A stretch of 9,448 bases of DNA from Candidatus Omnitrophota bacterium. GTDB taxonomy: Bacteria > Omnitrophota > Gorgyraeia > S143-82. Shown piece by piece: positions 1 through 6,587 of this stretch. The stretch lies in the NCBI GenBank assembly GCA_027065215.1, contig JAMOOT010000187.1, forward strand, positions 1 through 9,448, in the 5' to 3' direction. The notes below the pieces were generated by a model. It was given only the letters and a program-made list of their open reading frames with translations. It made no database searches and was not told where the DNA came from. The stretch's first letter is position 1, and the number at the start of each line of letters is the position of its first letter. A program made the position numbers and the translations under genes.

Positions 1-2
1 CT

Positions 3-206
3 CCGGAGGTGATATACGAAAGGGTGAAGGATGATACCAATAGGCCGCTGTTGAATGTCCCTGATCCTATGGACAGGATTAGAGATTTGTTGAATCAACG
101 AATGGAGAAATACTTGAAGGTAAGCGATCTTCGGATAGACACCGACAGAAGGTCTCCCAGTGAGGTCGCAGAAGAGATTGTGAGATTAATCCGTGCTGAT
201 GGATAG
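3..206 (+). CDS. aroK: Shikimate kinase, C-terminal part (5' end outside window)
   Basis: This is the last 67 or so residues of a P-loop shikimate kinase, which phosphorylates shikimate with ATP in the chorismate (aromatic amino acid) pathway in the cytoplasm. The frame is open from the left edge, so the Walker A loop and shikimate-binding residues lie outside the window. What is visible is the family's C-terminal pattern: the lid arginine in NRPLL, then a DP...LL..R..KY stretch, then VSDLRIDTD followed by SP.EVAEEIV, the usual ending of AroK/AroL. A GTG at 9 is open but lies inside the domain and is not a real start. The stop overlaps the start of dprA, which suggests co-transcription and coupling. 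Gluconate kinase and other relatives are possible but fit the RPLL and IDTD..SP.EVA pattern less well. Confidence 0.8.
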   Translation, partial: PEVIYERVKDDTNRPLLNVPDPMDRIRDLLNQRMEKYLKVSDLRIDTDRRSPSEVAEEIVRLIRADG

Positions 207-1245
207 AAGGCAGTTAGCCTTGGTAAGTCTGGCCTTTCGGCCTAAAAAGAGAAAAGAGATTCTTTCTCAACAGGGGTTAGATCAGGCGCTTGATGAGTTT
301 GCAGACGATATAAACGATATTCTCAAAAAAGAGGAAGATGTAATTTCAGATTCGCTAAAGGTCCTGCAGGGGGATCCAGAGATAAGGTGGGTCTGGTTTT
401 GGGAGGCCGAATATCCAGAGAGGTTGCGGTGTATACCTGATACCCCGCTTTTGCTTTTTTATAAGGGAAATTTGAGATGCCTTTCGTGTTCTAAGTCGTT
501 GGCAGTGGTGGGTTCGCGGAGGGCGACTTCCTATGGACGGGGTGTAACGGAAGATTTGGTCTCTCATCTTAAGGGGTTGGATGTCTTGATTGTCAGTGGT
601 GGTGCTATTGGTATAGATGCATCTGCCCATCGCACTGCCCTGAGGGTAGGATTGCCTACAGCAGTGGTGCTTGGAGCAGGTTTAGGAAGACTTTATCCGG
701 CCAGCAATGTGAGGATGTTTGAGGAGGTGTTAGGAGAGGGTGGAATTTTGATAAGTGAGTTTTTACCGGCCCAGAGGGCCAGCAAGTATACGTTCCCGAT
801 TCGAAACAGGATTATATCTGGTCTCTCTGATGTGGTGGTTGTAGTGGAGGCAGGCCAGAGGAGTGGGGCATTGATCACCGCAAGGTATGGGGCTGAGCAG
901 GGGCGGGATGTATATGCGGTGCCGGGTGCGATAACTTGGCCTATGTCCTGTGGGGCCAATCGACTTATTCGGGATGGTGCAATGGTGTTTGTTTCAGTGG
1001 AGGAGTTTGTCTCTGAGATGGGATGGGTTGAAAGGACTGAACAAAATAGAGAAAGACGATCTTTAAATATGAGCGAAATGGAAAGGTGTATTGTGGATTT
1101 TTTGGTTGACAGGGGGAAGATAGGGATAGAGGAGTTAATGTTAGGGATAAAAGGGGTTCCCTATCAAGAGGTATTGGCGTATATTAGTTTATTGGAAATA
1201 AAGGGTATTGTCAGACGAGATGAGGGGGATATAGAACTGGTATGA
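199..1245 (+). CDS. dprA: DNA-processing protein DprA (Smf)
   Basis: DprA binds incoming single-stranded DNA during natural transformation and loads RecA on it; many non-competent bacteria also keep it. Numbering from GTG 193, the Rossmann-like core carries VVGSRRAT (about 105-112), SGGAIGID..AH (135-146), LGAGLGRLYP (160-169), FPIRNRIISGLS (201-212), SGALITA (224-230) and VPG (243-245). All are DprA/LOG signatures. Residues 1-75 form a helical N-terminal region, and about 290-350 look like the C-terminal winged-helix (DML1-like) domain. Full length is about 350 residues, normal for the family. Either GTG 193 or ATG 199 could start it; ATG 199 is preferred as the stronger codon, but neither has a clear Shine-Dalgarno site. 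It overlaps the end of aroK, and its stop overlaps the waaF start as ATGA. The SGGAIG variant replaces the commoner SGLARG. Confidence 0.95.
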   Translation: MDRRQLALVSLAFRPKKRKEILSQQGLDQALDEFADDINDILKKEEDVISDSLKVLQGDPEIRWVWFWEAEYPERLRCIPDTPLLLFYKGNLRCLSCSKSLAVVGSRRATSYGRGVTEDLVSHLKGLDVLIVSGGAIGIDASAHRTALRVGLPTAVVLGAGLGRLYPASNVRMFEEVLGEGGILISEFLPAQRASKYTFPIRNRIISGLSDVVVVVEAGQRSGALITARYGAEQGRDVYAVPGAITWPMSCGANRLIRDGAMVFVSVEEFVSEMGWVERTEQNRERRSLNMSEMERCIVDFLVDRGKIGIEELMLGIKGVPYQEVLAYISLLEIKGIVRRDEGDIELV

Positions 1246-2294
1246 AGCAGCATCCGAGAAAAAAGGATGACATATATAGAATCCTTATCGTAGAGCCTAA
1301 TTGGTTAGGGGATGTTATGTTCACTACCCCAGCAATAAGGGCAGTCAGAAAGGCCTTCCCTGAGGCGTATATATCCTGTTGGAGTGTCCCTCGAGTAGCG
1401 GATGTATTGCGGCGTAATCCTAATGTGGATGAGGTGATCGTCTACGATGAACGTAGGTGGTATCAATCTATAGGTTCGGCGATAAAATTTGTTGCTGAGA
1501 TTTCGAATAGATGTTTTGATTTGGGTATTCTTTTTCATCGTTCGTTTACTCGAGCGTTGGTATTACGATTGGCAGGTGTGGCTGAAACAGTTGGGCAGGC
1601 CAGTCCTAAGCGGCGTTGGTTGGGTATATCTCATCTTATTGATTTAGATTATAACGGTATGCATAGGGTTGAGTTTTATTTGAAGATAATAGGTGCTATT
1701 GGAATATCGCCAGACGGTTATTACTATGATTTCCAATTACGAGAAGAAGATATAAAATATGTGAGATCTATGTTAGAGTTTTGGGGAGTGAGAGATAACT
1801 TTGTTGCCCTTGTGCCTGGGGCGAATTGGGATAGAAAAAGATGGCCGGAAGAAAATTTTGCATCACTGGCAGAGAAGATAGTTGGGGAATTAGGAATGGA
1901 TGTGGTTTTAGTTGGTTCAGGAAGGGACCTATTTTTATGCGAGTCTATTGCTGAAAGGTCTCAATATCGAGAAAGGGTATTTGTTGCTGCAGGTAAGACC
2001 ACAATTTCTCAGTTAGCGGGGTTGCTTAGCATTGCTCGAGTGGTTGTTGCCAATGACACAGGGCCACTTCATATTGCTGCGGCGGTTAACAATAATGTGA
2101 TAGGGATTTTTGGGCCTACTTCTCCCAAGATAACTGGGTTGTATGGCGATTTGGCGGGAAACAATCTGTTTGTTCCTGTTGGATGTAGTGTCCCGTGTTA
2201 TTTGAGTGAGTGTATTAATGACTTTATGTGTATGAAAGTGATTACAGTTGATATGGTCTTTGAACGATTGGTGAAGTTCTATGAAGGCAAATAA
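1242..2294 (+). CDS. waaF: Lipopolysaccharide heptosyltransferase II-like GT9 enzyme
   Basis: Glycosyltransferase family 9 enzymes of this kind transfer L-glycero-D-manno-heptose from the ADP-sugar to the LPS inner core on the cytoplasmic face of the inner membrane. The N-terminal donor/acceptor motif ILIVEPNWLGD..FTTPAI is intact, and Asp24 sits at the catalytic-base position of the family. The nucleotide-sugar half shows VPGANWDRKRWP (phosphate-binding lysine region), VLVGSGRD and NDTGPLHIAAA (about 271-281), then FGPTSP. A four-cysteine tail (Cys315, 319, 324, 330) is also typical of many GT9 members. Length is 350 residues, as expected. The start forms an ATGA overlap with dprA, and a weak GAGGGG lies 14 bases upstream. 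The GT9 family assignment is firm. Heptosyltransferase II rather than I or III is an inference from best motif resemblance and LPS context. Confidence 0.85.
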   Translation: MKQHPRKKDDIYRILIVEPNWLGDVMFTTPAIRAVRKAFPEAYISCWSVPRVADVLRRNPNVDEVIVYDERRWYQSIGSAIKFVAEISNRCFDLGILFHRSFTRALVLRLAGVAETVGQASPKRRWLGISHLIDLDYNGMHRVEFYLKIIGAIGISPDGYYYDFQLREEDIKYVRSMLEFWGVRDNFVALVPGANWDRKRWPEENFASLAEKIVGELGMDVVLVGSGRDLFLCESIAERSQYRERVFVAAGKTTISQLAGLLSIARVVVANDTGPLHIAAAVNNNVIGIFGPTSPKITGLYGDLAGNNLFVPVGCSVPCYLSECINDFMCMKVITVDMVFERLVKFYEGK

Positions 2295-3165
2295 TTTTGT
2301 AGGAGTAAACTTTCCACGAAATATAGAGAGCGCGATATTATCCTTGCCGGTTCTTGATTTGTTGATGTTGGATATGCCAATGCGGAATTTAGTGCTGAAG
2401 GCCCCTCAAACAAGGTTTAAACATATCTTGGCGGTTAATCCGTTTATTGAGATATTGCCTGACAAAAAGGCCTTTCCTCGATCACTTAAAGTGGTAGATC
2501 TATCTAAGGCAATGGATCGTCGGGGATATAGAAGAGTAGGCCCTCTTTGGAAACGGGCTATTTTGTCGGTTAAGGGACTGGTTAAGCAAGAGGCCATAGA
2601 TTATTTTTTGTCTGGCCCCTTTCCGAGAAGTTGTATATGGCTGGAACCAGAGGAGTATGAGTATATTTCTCTTATATCAGAATTAACAAGCGGTCGCTAT
2701 GTGGTCTTGTGTATAGATGTAAAACGCATAGGTTCTGGGTGGTCGATATACCGTTGGATAGATCTGGTCCATCGGATTGTTACACAAGGCGATTTGTTTG
2801 TTTTGGTCTCCAGTAATGACAATGGTAGTGTAGCAGAGACGATATCTAATCTGTATCGTAGTAGGTCGTTGAGTATTTCGTATCGCTCTCATGTTAGATA
2901 TCTGTTGGCTCTTATGTCAAAGGCAAGGGTGGTAATTGGAAATGACTTAGAACAGGTGTTTTTGGGGGCCTATCTTCGGGATGGAACAATTGCTTTAGTG
3001 TCCCGCGATAAGGATGTGAACGACTTTGGGTTATGGGAAGAGGGCAATTTTGTAATTCAAGAGAGTATTTCTCCTTTATCATTAGCCGATGAGATTTATT
3101 CTTTGGCAGATAAAATAGAGGCAAAACTTACTCAAGAGGAGAAAGGATTATGGACTCAACCTTGA
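2281..3165 (+). CDS. Divergent GT9-like protein, probably a non-catalytic heptosyltransferase paralogue
   Basis: This 294-residue protein looks like a decayed or repurposed copy of the preceding heptosyltransferase. Its N-terminus (N-F-P-R-N-I-E-S-A-I-L-S-L-P) aligns with the GT9 opening, but the Gly-Asp pair is replaced by Glu16-Ser17. The central strand-loop keeps W..IYRWIDL but lacks the PGA..KRWP lysine motif. Near the C-terminus SKARVVIGND (213-222) matches SIARVVVANDTGP of WaaF, yet TGP.H becomes LEQVF, and the cysteine tail is absent. The frame is intact, with no stop or frameshift, so it is unlikely to be a fresh pseudogene. It overlaps waaF by 14 bases and kdsC by 16, with no ribosome site of its own, so translation is probably coupled. 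A regulatory or scaffold role beside WaaF is possible but unproven; an unusual active enzyme is the alternative. Confidence 0.6.
   Translation: MKANNFVGVNFPRNIESAILSLPVLDLLMLDMPMRNLVLKAPQTRFKHILAVNPFIEILPDKKAFPRSLKVVDLSKAMDRRGYRRVGPLWKRAILSVKGLVKQEAIDYFLSGPFPRSCIWLEPEEYEYISLISELTSGRYVVLCIDVKRIGSGWSIYRWIDLVHRIVTQGDLFVLVSSNDNGSVAETISNLYRSRSLSISYRSHVRYLLALMSKARVVIGNDLEQVFLGAYLRDGTIALVSRDKDVNDFGLWEEGNFVIQESISPLSLADEIYSLADKIEAKLTQEEKGLWTQP
3135..3141 (+). promoter_or_regulatory. Strong Shine-Dalgarno site for kdsC
   Basis: AGAGGAG lies 8 bases before ATG 3150, inside the end of the preceding gene. It is the best ribosome binding site in the first half of the window. It fixes the kdsC start even though that start overlaps the upstream gene by 16 bases. 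Confidence 0.75.
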
Positions 3166-3671
3166 AATTCGAGCGGATAAAATTGGTTGTGTTTGATGTC
3201 GATGGGGTGCTTACTGATGGGAAGATAATCTATGATTCTCAGGGGATGGATATGAAGGCCTTTAATGTCCAGGATGGACTTGGGATCTCGCTTTTGGTCC
3301 AAGCAGGGATAAAGGTCGCATTTATGAGTGCAAAAGGATCAGATACCATTCGAAGAAGGGCCCGAGATTGTAAGGTGGAGATTATTTTGGAAAATATAGA
3401 ACACAAAGGTATGGCGTTAAAGAAACTTGCGGAAGACTTGAAGATAGATTTATCTGAAGTGGCCTTTGTAGGGGATGATTTAGTGGATATACGGGCAATG
3501 AAGATATGTGGTTTCCCCATTGCGGTTGCCAATGCCTGTCCTGAGGTGAAAGAAGTGGCGGTTTATGTTACCCAGCGAGAGGGTGGATCTGGAGCGGTTA
3601 GAGAGATATGTGAGGTTATACTGAAGGATAGAGGGGATTGGCCTGTGATAATAAGGAGATTTTCAAGTTAG
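3150..3671 (+). CDS. kdsC: 3-deoxy-D-manno-octulosonate 8-phosphate phosphatase (HAD family)
   Basis: KdsC removes phosphate from Kdo-8-phosphate to give Kdo, the sugar joining lipid A to the LPS core; the enzyme is cytoplasmic and normally tetrameric. The HAD motifs are clear: FDVDGVLTDG with nucleophile Asp16 and acid/base Asp18, motif II serine Ser60, motif III Lys86, and GDD (108-110) with Asp113 in motif IV. The 173-residue length, lack of a cap domain and the GGSGAVREI tail are typical of KdsC. Two loops differ from the common form: MSAKGS stands where ITGRxS is usual, and ENIEHKG where a QG...K segment is usual. Related C0 HAD phosphatases (for example the phosphatase part of CMP-sialate synthetases) are alternatives, but the neighbouring LPS genes favour Kdo. 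Confidence 0.88.
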   Translation: MDSTLKFERIKLVVFDVDGVLTDGKIIYDSQGMDMKAFNVQDGLGISLLVQAGIKVAFMSAKGSDTIRRRARDCKVEIILENIEHKGMALKKLAEDLKIDLSEVAFVGDDLVDIRAMKICGFPIAVANACPEVKEVAVYVTQREGGSGAVREICEVILKDRGDWPVIIRRFSS

Positions 3672-3674
3672 GCG

Positions 3675-4346
3675 ATGAAAATCATTGATCAATTGGTTTG
3701 CCCTGTTTGTTTATTTTGTTCTTCTCCTATTTTCCCTGAAGAAAATTTGTGTGAAGGTGATTTCACAATTATATGTGAGAGTTGTCTTAATAGATTGGGG
3801 TGGCCAGATCCTCTTACAAAATTTTCTGATGAGAGGGTACGGTTGGCTGATAAGGTGATTTACATTTGGGAATATGATAAGGTAAAAGATGTTATTCACA
3901 AATTGAAGTTTGGAGGGGATTTTAGAGTGAGGTATTTGGTAGCAAATCTAATCAAGGACTTTGTTGTTGATAATCAAGAACTATTCAAATCATCAGAGAT
4001 GGTTTCATTTGTCCCTATGCATTGGTTTAAGTTCCTATTTTTTCGTCCGATAGATCTGGCACGTTGGACGGCTAATTTACTTTCGCAGGTTTTGTCCTTG
4101 GATGTGGCCCCTTTATTTACTGTCTCTTTTTTTAAACCAACCCTTCATCGTTTAAAGGATGGGAGGGATCGAAGGTTGGCTATTAAGAATGTGTTTGATT
4201 TCTCTCGAACAATTCCCTCTAACGTTAAAGGCATTTTATTGGTAGATGACATACTTACAACGGGATCTACGTGTTCTGAGTTGTGTTGGATGATTCGCAG
4301 AATTAGGCCGGGGGTGAAGATAACGGTCTTTTCTCTTTGTGGGTAA
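3675..4346 (+). CDS. ComF family phosphoribosyltransferase-like protein
   Basis: ComF/ComFC proteins pair an N-terminal zinc finger with a type I phosphoribosyltransferase fold and are needed for DNA uptake in competent bacteria, though their exact biochemistry is unsettled. Here the finger is seen as Cys9, Cys12-x2-Cys15 and Cys34-x2-Cys37. The PRPP-binding loop is ILLVDDILTTGST (about 187-199), and a VPMHW segment plus RDRRLAIKNVFDF match the family's P-H and R..N.F regions. The usual RGFNQ signature is replaced by RPIDLA. At 223 residues it is normal length. It starts 3 bases after the kdsC stop and in the same frame. AAGGAG (3653-3658) lies 16 bases away, too far to be ideal, so initiation is probably coupled. 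With dprA it is the second competence-linked gene in the string. Confidence 0.85.
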   Translation: MKIIDQLVCPVCLFCSSPIFPEENLCEGDFTIICESCLNRLGWPDPLTKFSDERVRLADKVIYIWEYDKVKDVIHKLKFGGDFRVRYLVANLIKDFVVDNQELFKSSEMVSFVPMHWFKFLFFRPIDLARWTANLLSQVLSLDVAPLFTVSFFKPTLHRLKDGRDRRLAIKNVFDFSRTIPSNVKGILLVDDILTTGSTCSELCWMIRRIRPGVKITVFSLCG

Positions 4347-4348
4347 TT

Positions 4349-5434
4349 ATGAAGATCTATAGAGATTATTTAATAAAGCAAACATTATTTTTGTTGTTGC
4401 TTTTTTTGATAATCTTTGCATTTGTCTTTATAGTAGGAAATATGGTTAAACTCTCTCATCTATTGATGAATGGAAAAATATCAATAATAGATTTGGGTAA
4501 AGTCTTTGCTTGTTTTATACCATTTGTTATTGGTTATACCTTGCCAGTTGCGATGATTTGTGCAGTGGTATTTTTGTTTAGCAAACTCTCGGCCGATAAC
4601 GAGATAAACGCCTTACGGTCAACAGGAGTTGGCCTGATAGAGATAGTAAAACCTGTGTTAGCGCTCAGTGTGGTCCTGAGTATAGCAACTTTTGTGGTAA
4701 ACGACAAGATAGAACCAGAGGCTCACTATAGGGCTCGTAAGATTATAAGGCAGATAGGGATCAAAGAACCAGTGGCCTATATTGAACCAGGCACATTTAT
4801 TGATATCTTCCCTAACTACATCATATTTGTCTATAGGATGGAAGGGAAATTTTTACAGGATGTACGAATATACCAACTGCAGGGAGAAAAACCGCCTCGA
4901 ATTTTTATTGCTAAAAGGGGGCAGGTTTTGGTAGATAAAGGTGCAAGAAAGATAAGGTTCAAGTTAGAAGATGTAATATCAGACGAGATAGATCCGGTGA
5001 AACCAGATAAGATATATAGGTTTTATTCTCGCCAATATTTTATAAACTTTGATCTGCCCGAGAAGGCAGAGAGTAAGATTTCGCGGAAGATAAAAGAATA
5101 TCCTGTTAAAAAATTGATTGCTATGGCAAGAGATTATAAATCAAAAGGGATCTCTCCCGAGCCGATTTGGCTTGAAATTCATAAACGCTTGAGTTTTGCT
5201 TTAGCCCCTTTTGTTCTGACTATATTTGCTATTCCATTGAGTATTAAAACCGCTCGGTCTGAGACATCGGTTGGTTTAGTTTTAGTGGCAGTTATTTCTT
5301 TAACCTATTATCTGGCTATGTTGGCAAGCGAGGCAGTGGTTGTGAAAGGTTGGATGTCCCCTGAGAAGGCCCTTTATCTCCCAGATATAACCTTCGGAGT
5401 AATAGGATTGTTTTTGTTCTGGAGACAGAGATGA
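4349..5434 (+). CDS. lptF: LPS export ABC transporter permease LptF
   Basis: LptF and LptG form the membrane core of the LptB2FG complex, which lifts LPS out of the inner membrane and feeds it to the LptC/LptA bridge. The protein has three N-terminal membrane segments (about residues 12-31, 55-78, 100-120). A large periplasmic region follows (roughly 125-270), compatible with the beta-jellyroll, then three C-terminal segments (about 280-300, 305-325, 340-358). The cytoplasmic coupling motif ADNEINALRSTGV after TM2 is characteristic of LptF/G. ATG 4349 is chosen because MKIYRDYL is the normal start of the family. An in-frame TTG at 4337 would overlap comF and add only four residues. It begins 2 bases after the comF stop and ends in an ATGA overlap with lptG. 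LptF rather than LptG is assigned by order and similarity. Confidence 0.9.
   Translation: MKIYRDYLIKQTLFLLLLFLIIFAFVFIVGNMVKLSHLLMNGKISIIDLGKVFACFIPFVIGYTLPVAMICAVVFLFSKLSADNEINALRSTGVGLIEIVKPVLALSVVLSIATFVVNDKIEPEAHYRARKIIRQIGIKEPVAYIEPGTFIDIFPNYIIFVYRMEGKFLQDVRIYQLQGEKPPRIFIAKRGQVLVDKGARKIRFKLEDVISDEIDPVKPDKIYRFYSRQYFINFDLPEKAESKISRKIKEYPVKKLIAMARDYKSKGISPEPIWLEIHKRLSFALAPFVLTIFAIPLSIKTARSETSVGLVLVAVISLTYYLAMLASEAVVVKGWMSPEKALYLPDITFGVIGLFLFWRQR
5421..5424 (+). promoter_or_regulatory. Shine-Dalgarno site for lptG
   Basis: GGAG sits 6 bases before ATG 5431, within the last codons of lptF. With the ATGA stop-start overlap it supports this exact start and balanced synthesis of the two permease subunits. 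Confidence 0.65.
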
Positions 5435-6528
5435 GAATACTCCATCGCTACATATCTTTTCGCTATATCTTTTTTGTCCTTGGGGCAGTGTTGTTATTCT
5501 CTTTTCTGTACATTATTGGAGACATCTTTGGCCATTTAGAAGATATCTTTAAGAATCATGTGCCAATACGGATTGTGGTTTCTTATTATCTTTCAATGGT
5601 GCCATTAGTATTAGTAAATACCTTTCCATTATCTTCAATATTGGCTGGCCTGTATGTAATTGGGAATATGAACTATGCCAACGAGGTGATCTCTGTGAGG
5701 AGTTCAGGTTTGCCTATGGGCTTTATTTTATCCCCGATGGTAGTTAGTGCTTGGCTTGTATGCAGTATTATGTTTTTTGTTAATGAACGATTTGTTCCGT
5801 CATCTGCCCTTTACACTTCCAGTATCAAACAGGAGTTTATAAAGAGAAATACTGCTAACCAAAAGAATGTAAGGATCAAAAATCTTACATTTTATGGGGA
5901 AGATAATGCCTTGTATTTTATAAGCGAGTACTATCCTGATAAAGCGCTTATGCGGGGTGTGGTTATCTTGTTCCAAGACCAAGACCAGCGAATTCGAGAG
6001 AAATGGATAGCAGAAGAGGGATTTTGGCGAGAGGGAAAATGGTGTTTCAAGAATTTAGTGATCTATCAACTTGATGAGAAGAGTAAGGTGCAAGAAGGAA
6101 AGCGATTCTTTTATCCCAAAAAGGTAGTCAAATTAACAGAAAGCCCGCGGGATATGTTGAGGAAAGAAGATATGATAGAAAGTCTTAACATCCGTCAACT
6201 TTTGGAATCTATTGATAGGTTGCGGCATAGTGATTCAGAGGATACCTTACTTACATTTAGGGTTCAACTGATACACCGCATTATTACGGCCGTATCTCCG
6301 TTAGTATTATTACTTGCTGGTATCCCCTTGGCCTTACCTATTCGTAGAAAACCCCCGGGATTTTCTGCCTTTGGACAGGGTATAATCATATTTTTGCTTT
6401 ATTATGTGGTTGATACAGTGGCATTGGGTTTGGCCAGGTCAGGCATTGTTCCCCCTGAACTTGTTCTCGGAAGTGTGCCTCTTTTGTTTCTGGCCTTTTC
6501 TTTTACAAGGATATTTCTGATACCGTAG
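5431..6528 (+). CDS. lptG: LPS export ABC transporter permease LptG
   Basis: This is the partner of LptF in the LptB2FG extraction machine. It is 365 residues with the same plan: an N-terminal amphipathic start MRILHRYI, membrane segments at roughly 12-32, 50-78 and 95-115, a periplasmic domain, and C-terminal segments in the last 100 residues. The motif YANEVISVRSSGLP follows TM2, matching the coupling helix that contacts the LptB ATPase. The sequence is clearly paralogous to, not a copy of, the upstream gene. No lptB, lptC or lptA is present in the window, so the ATPase and bridge components must be encoded elsewhere. This is the last gene of the first run. A 59-base gap with a promoter follows, but no terminator hairpin is visible after its stop. 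Confidence 0.9.
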   Translation: MRILHRYISFRYIFFVLGAVLLFSFLYIIGDIFGHLEDIFKNHVPIRIVVSYYLSMVPLVLVNTFPLSSILAGLYVIGNMNYANEVISVRSSGLPMGFILSPMVVSAWLVCSIMFFVNERFVPSSALYTSSIKQEFIKRNTANQKNVRIKNLTFYGEDNALYFISEYYPDKALMRGVVILFQDQDQRIREKWIAEEGFWREGKWCFKNLVIYQLDEKSKVQEGKRFFYPKKVVKLTESPRDMLRKEDMIESLNIRQLLESIDRLRHSDSEDTLLTFRVQLIHRIITAVSPLVLLLAGIPLALPIRRKPPGFSAFGQGIIIFLLYYVVDTVALGLARSGIVPPELVLGSVPLLFLAFSFTRIFLIP

Positions 6529-6543
6529 TGGATGTGAATTCCT

Positions 6544-6573
6544 TTGACATTATATTCTATAAAACTATATAAT
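6544..6573 (+). promoter_or_regulatory. Perfect-consensus sigma-70 type promoter for the sigma-bioF-endoQ unit
   Basis: TTGACA at 6544-6549 and TATAAT at 6568-6573 are both exact matches to consensus, separated by 18 bases (17 is optimal). They lie in the only real gap of the window. There is no TGn extended -10. Transcription would be expected to start around 6580-6581, only about 7-8 bases before ATG 6588. This placement suggests that the sigma factor gene is made by the housekeeping polymerase rather than by itself. Confidence 0.75.
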
Positions 6574-6587
6574 CGTTTTGATTGGTT

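Noticed and set aside
1106..1111. Exact TTGACA inside dprA
   Set aside because: No TATAAT-like hexamer appears at 16-18 bases downstream; the match looks like chance within coding sequence.
2281..3165. GT9-like gene as a simple pseudogene
   Set aside because: There is no frameshift or internal stop, and it overlaps both neighbours in a way that keeps coupling, so decay is not supported by the sequence.
4337..4348. TTG start for lptF that would overlap comF
   Set aside because: It adds four residues not seen in the family and has no ribosome site; ATG 4349 gives the standard N-terminus.
6529..6587. Possible terminator after lptG
   Set aside because: No GC-rich hairpin with a T-run is visible; the only palindrome is a short GAATTC, and the gap is instead explained by the promoter.
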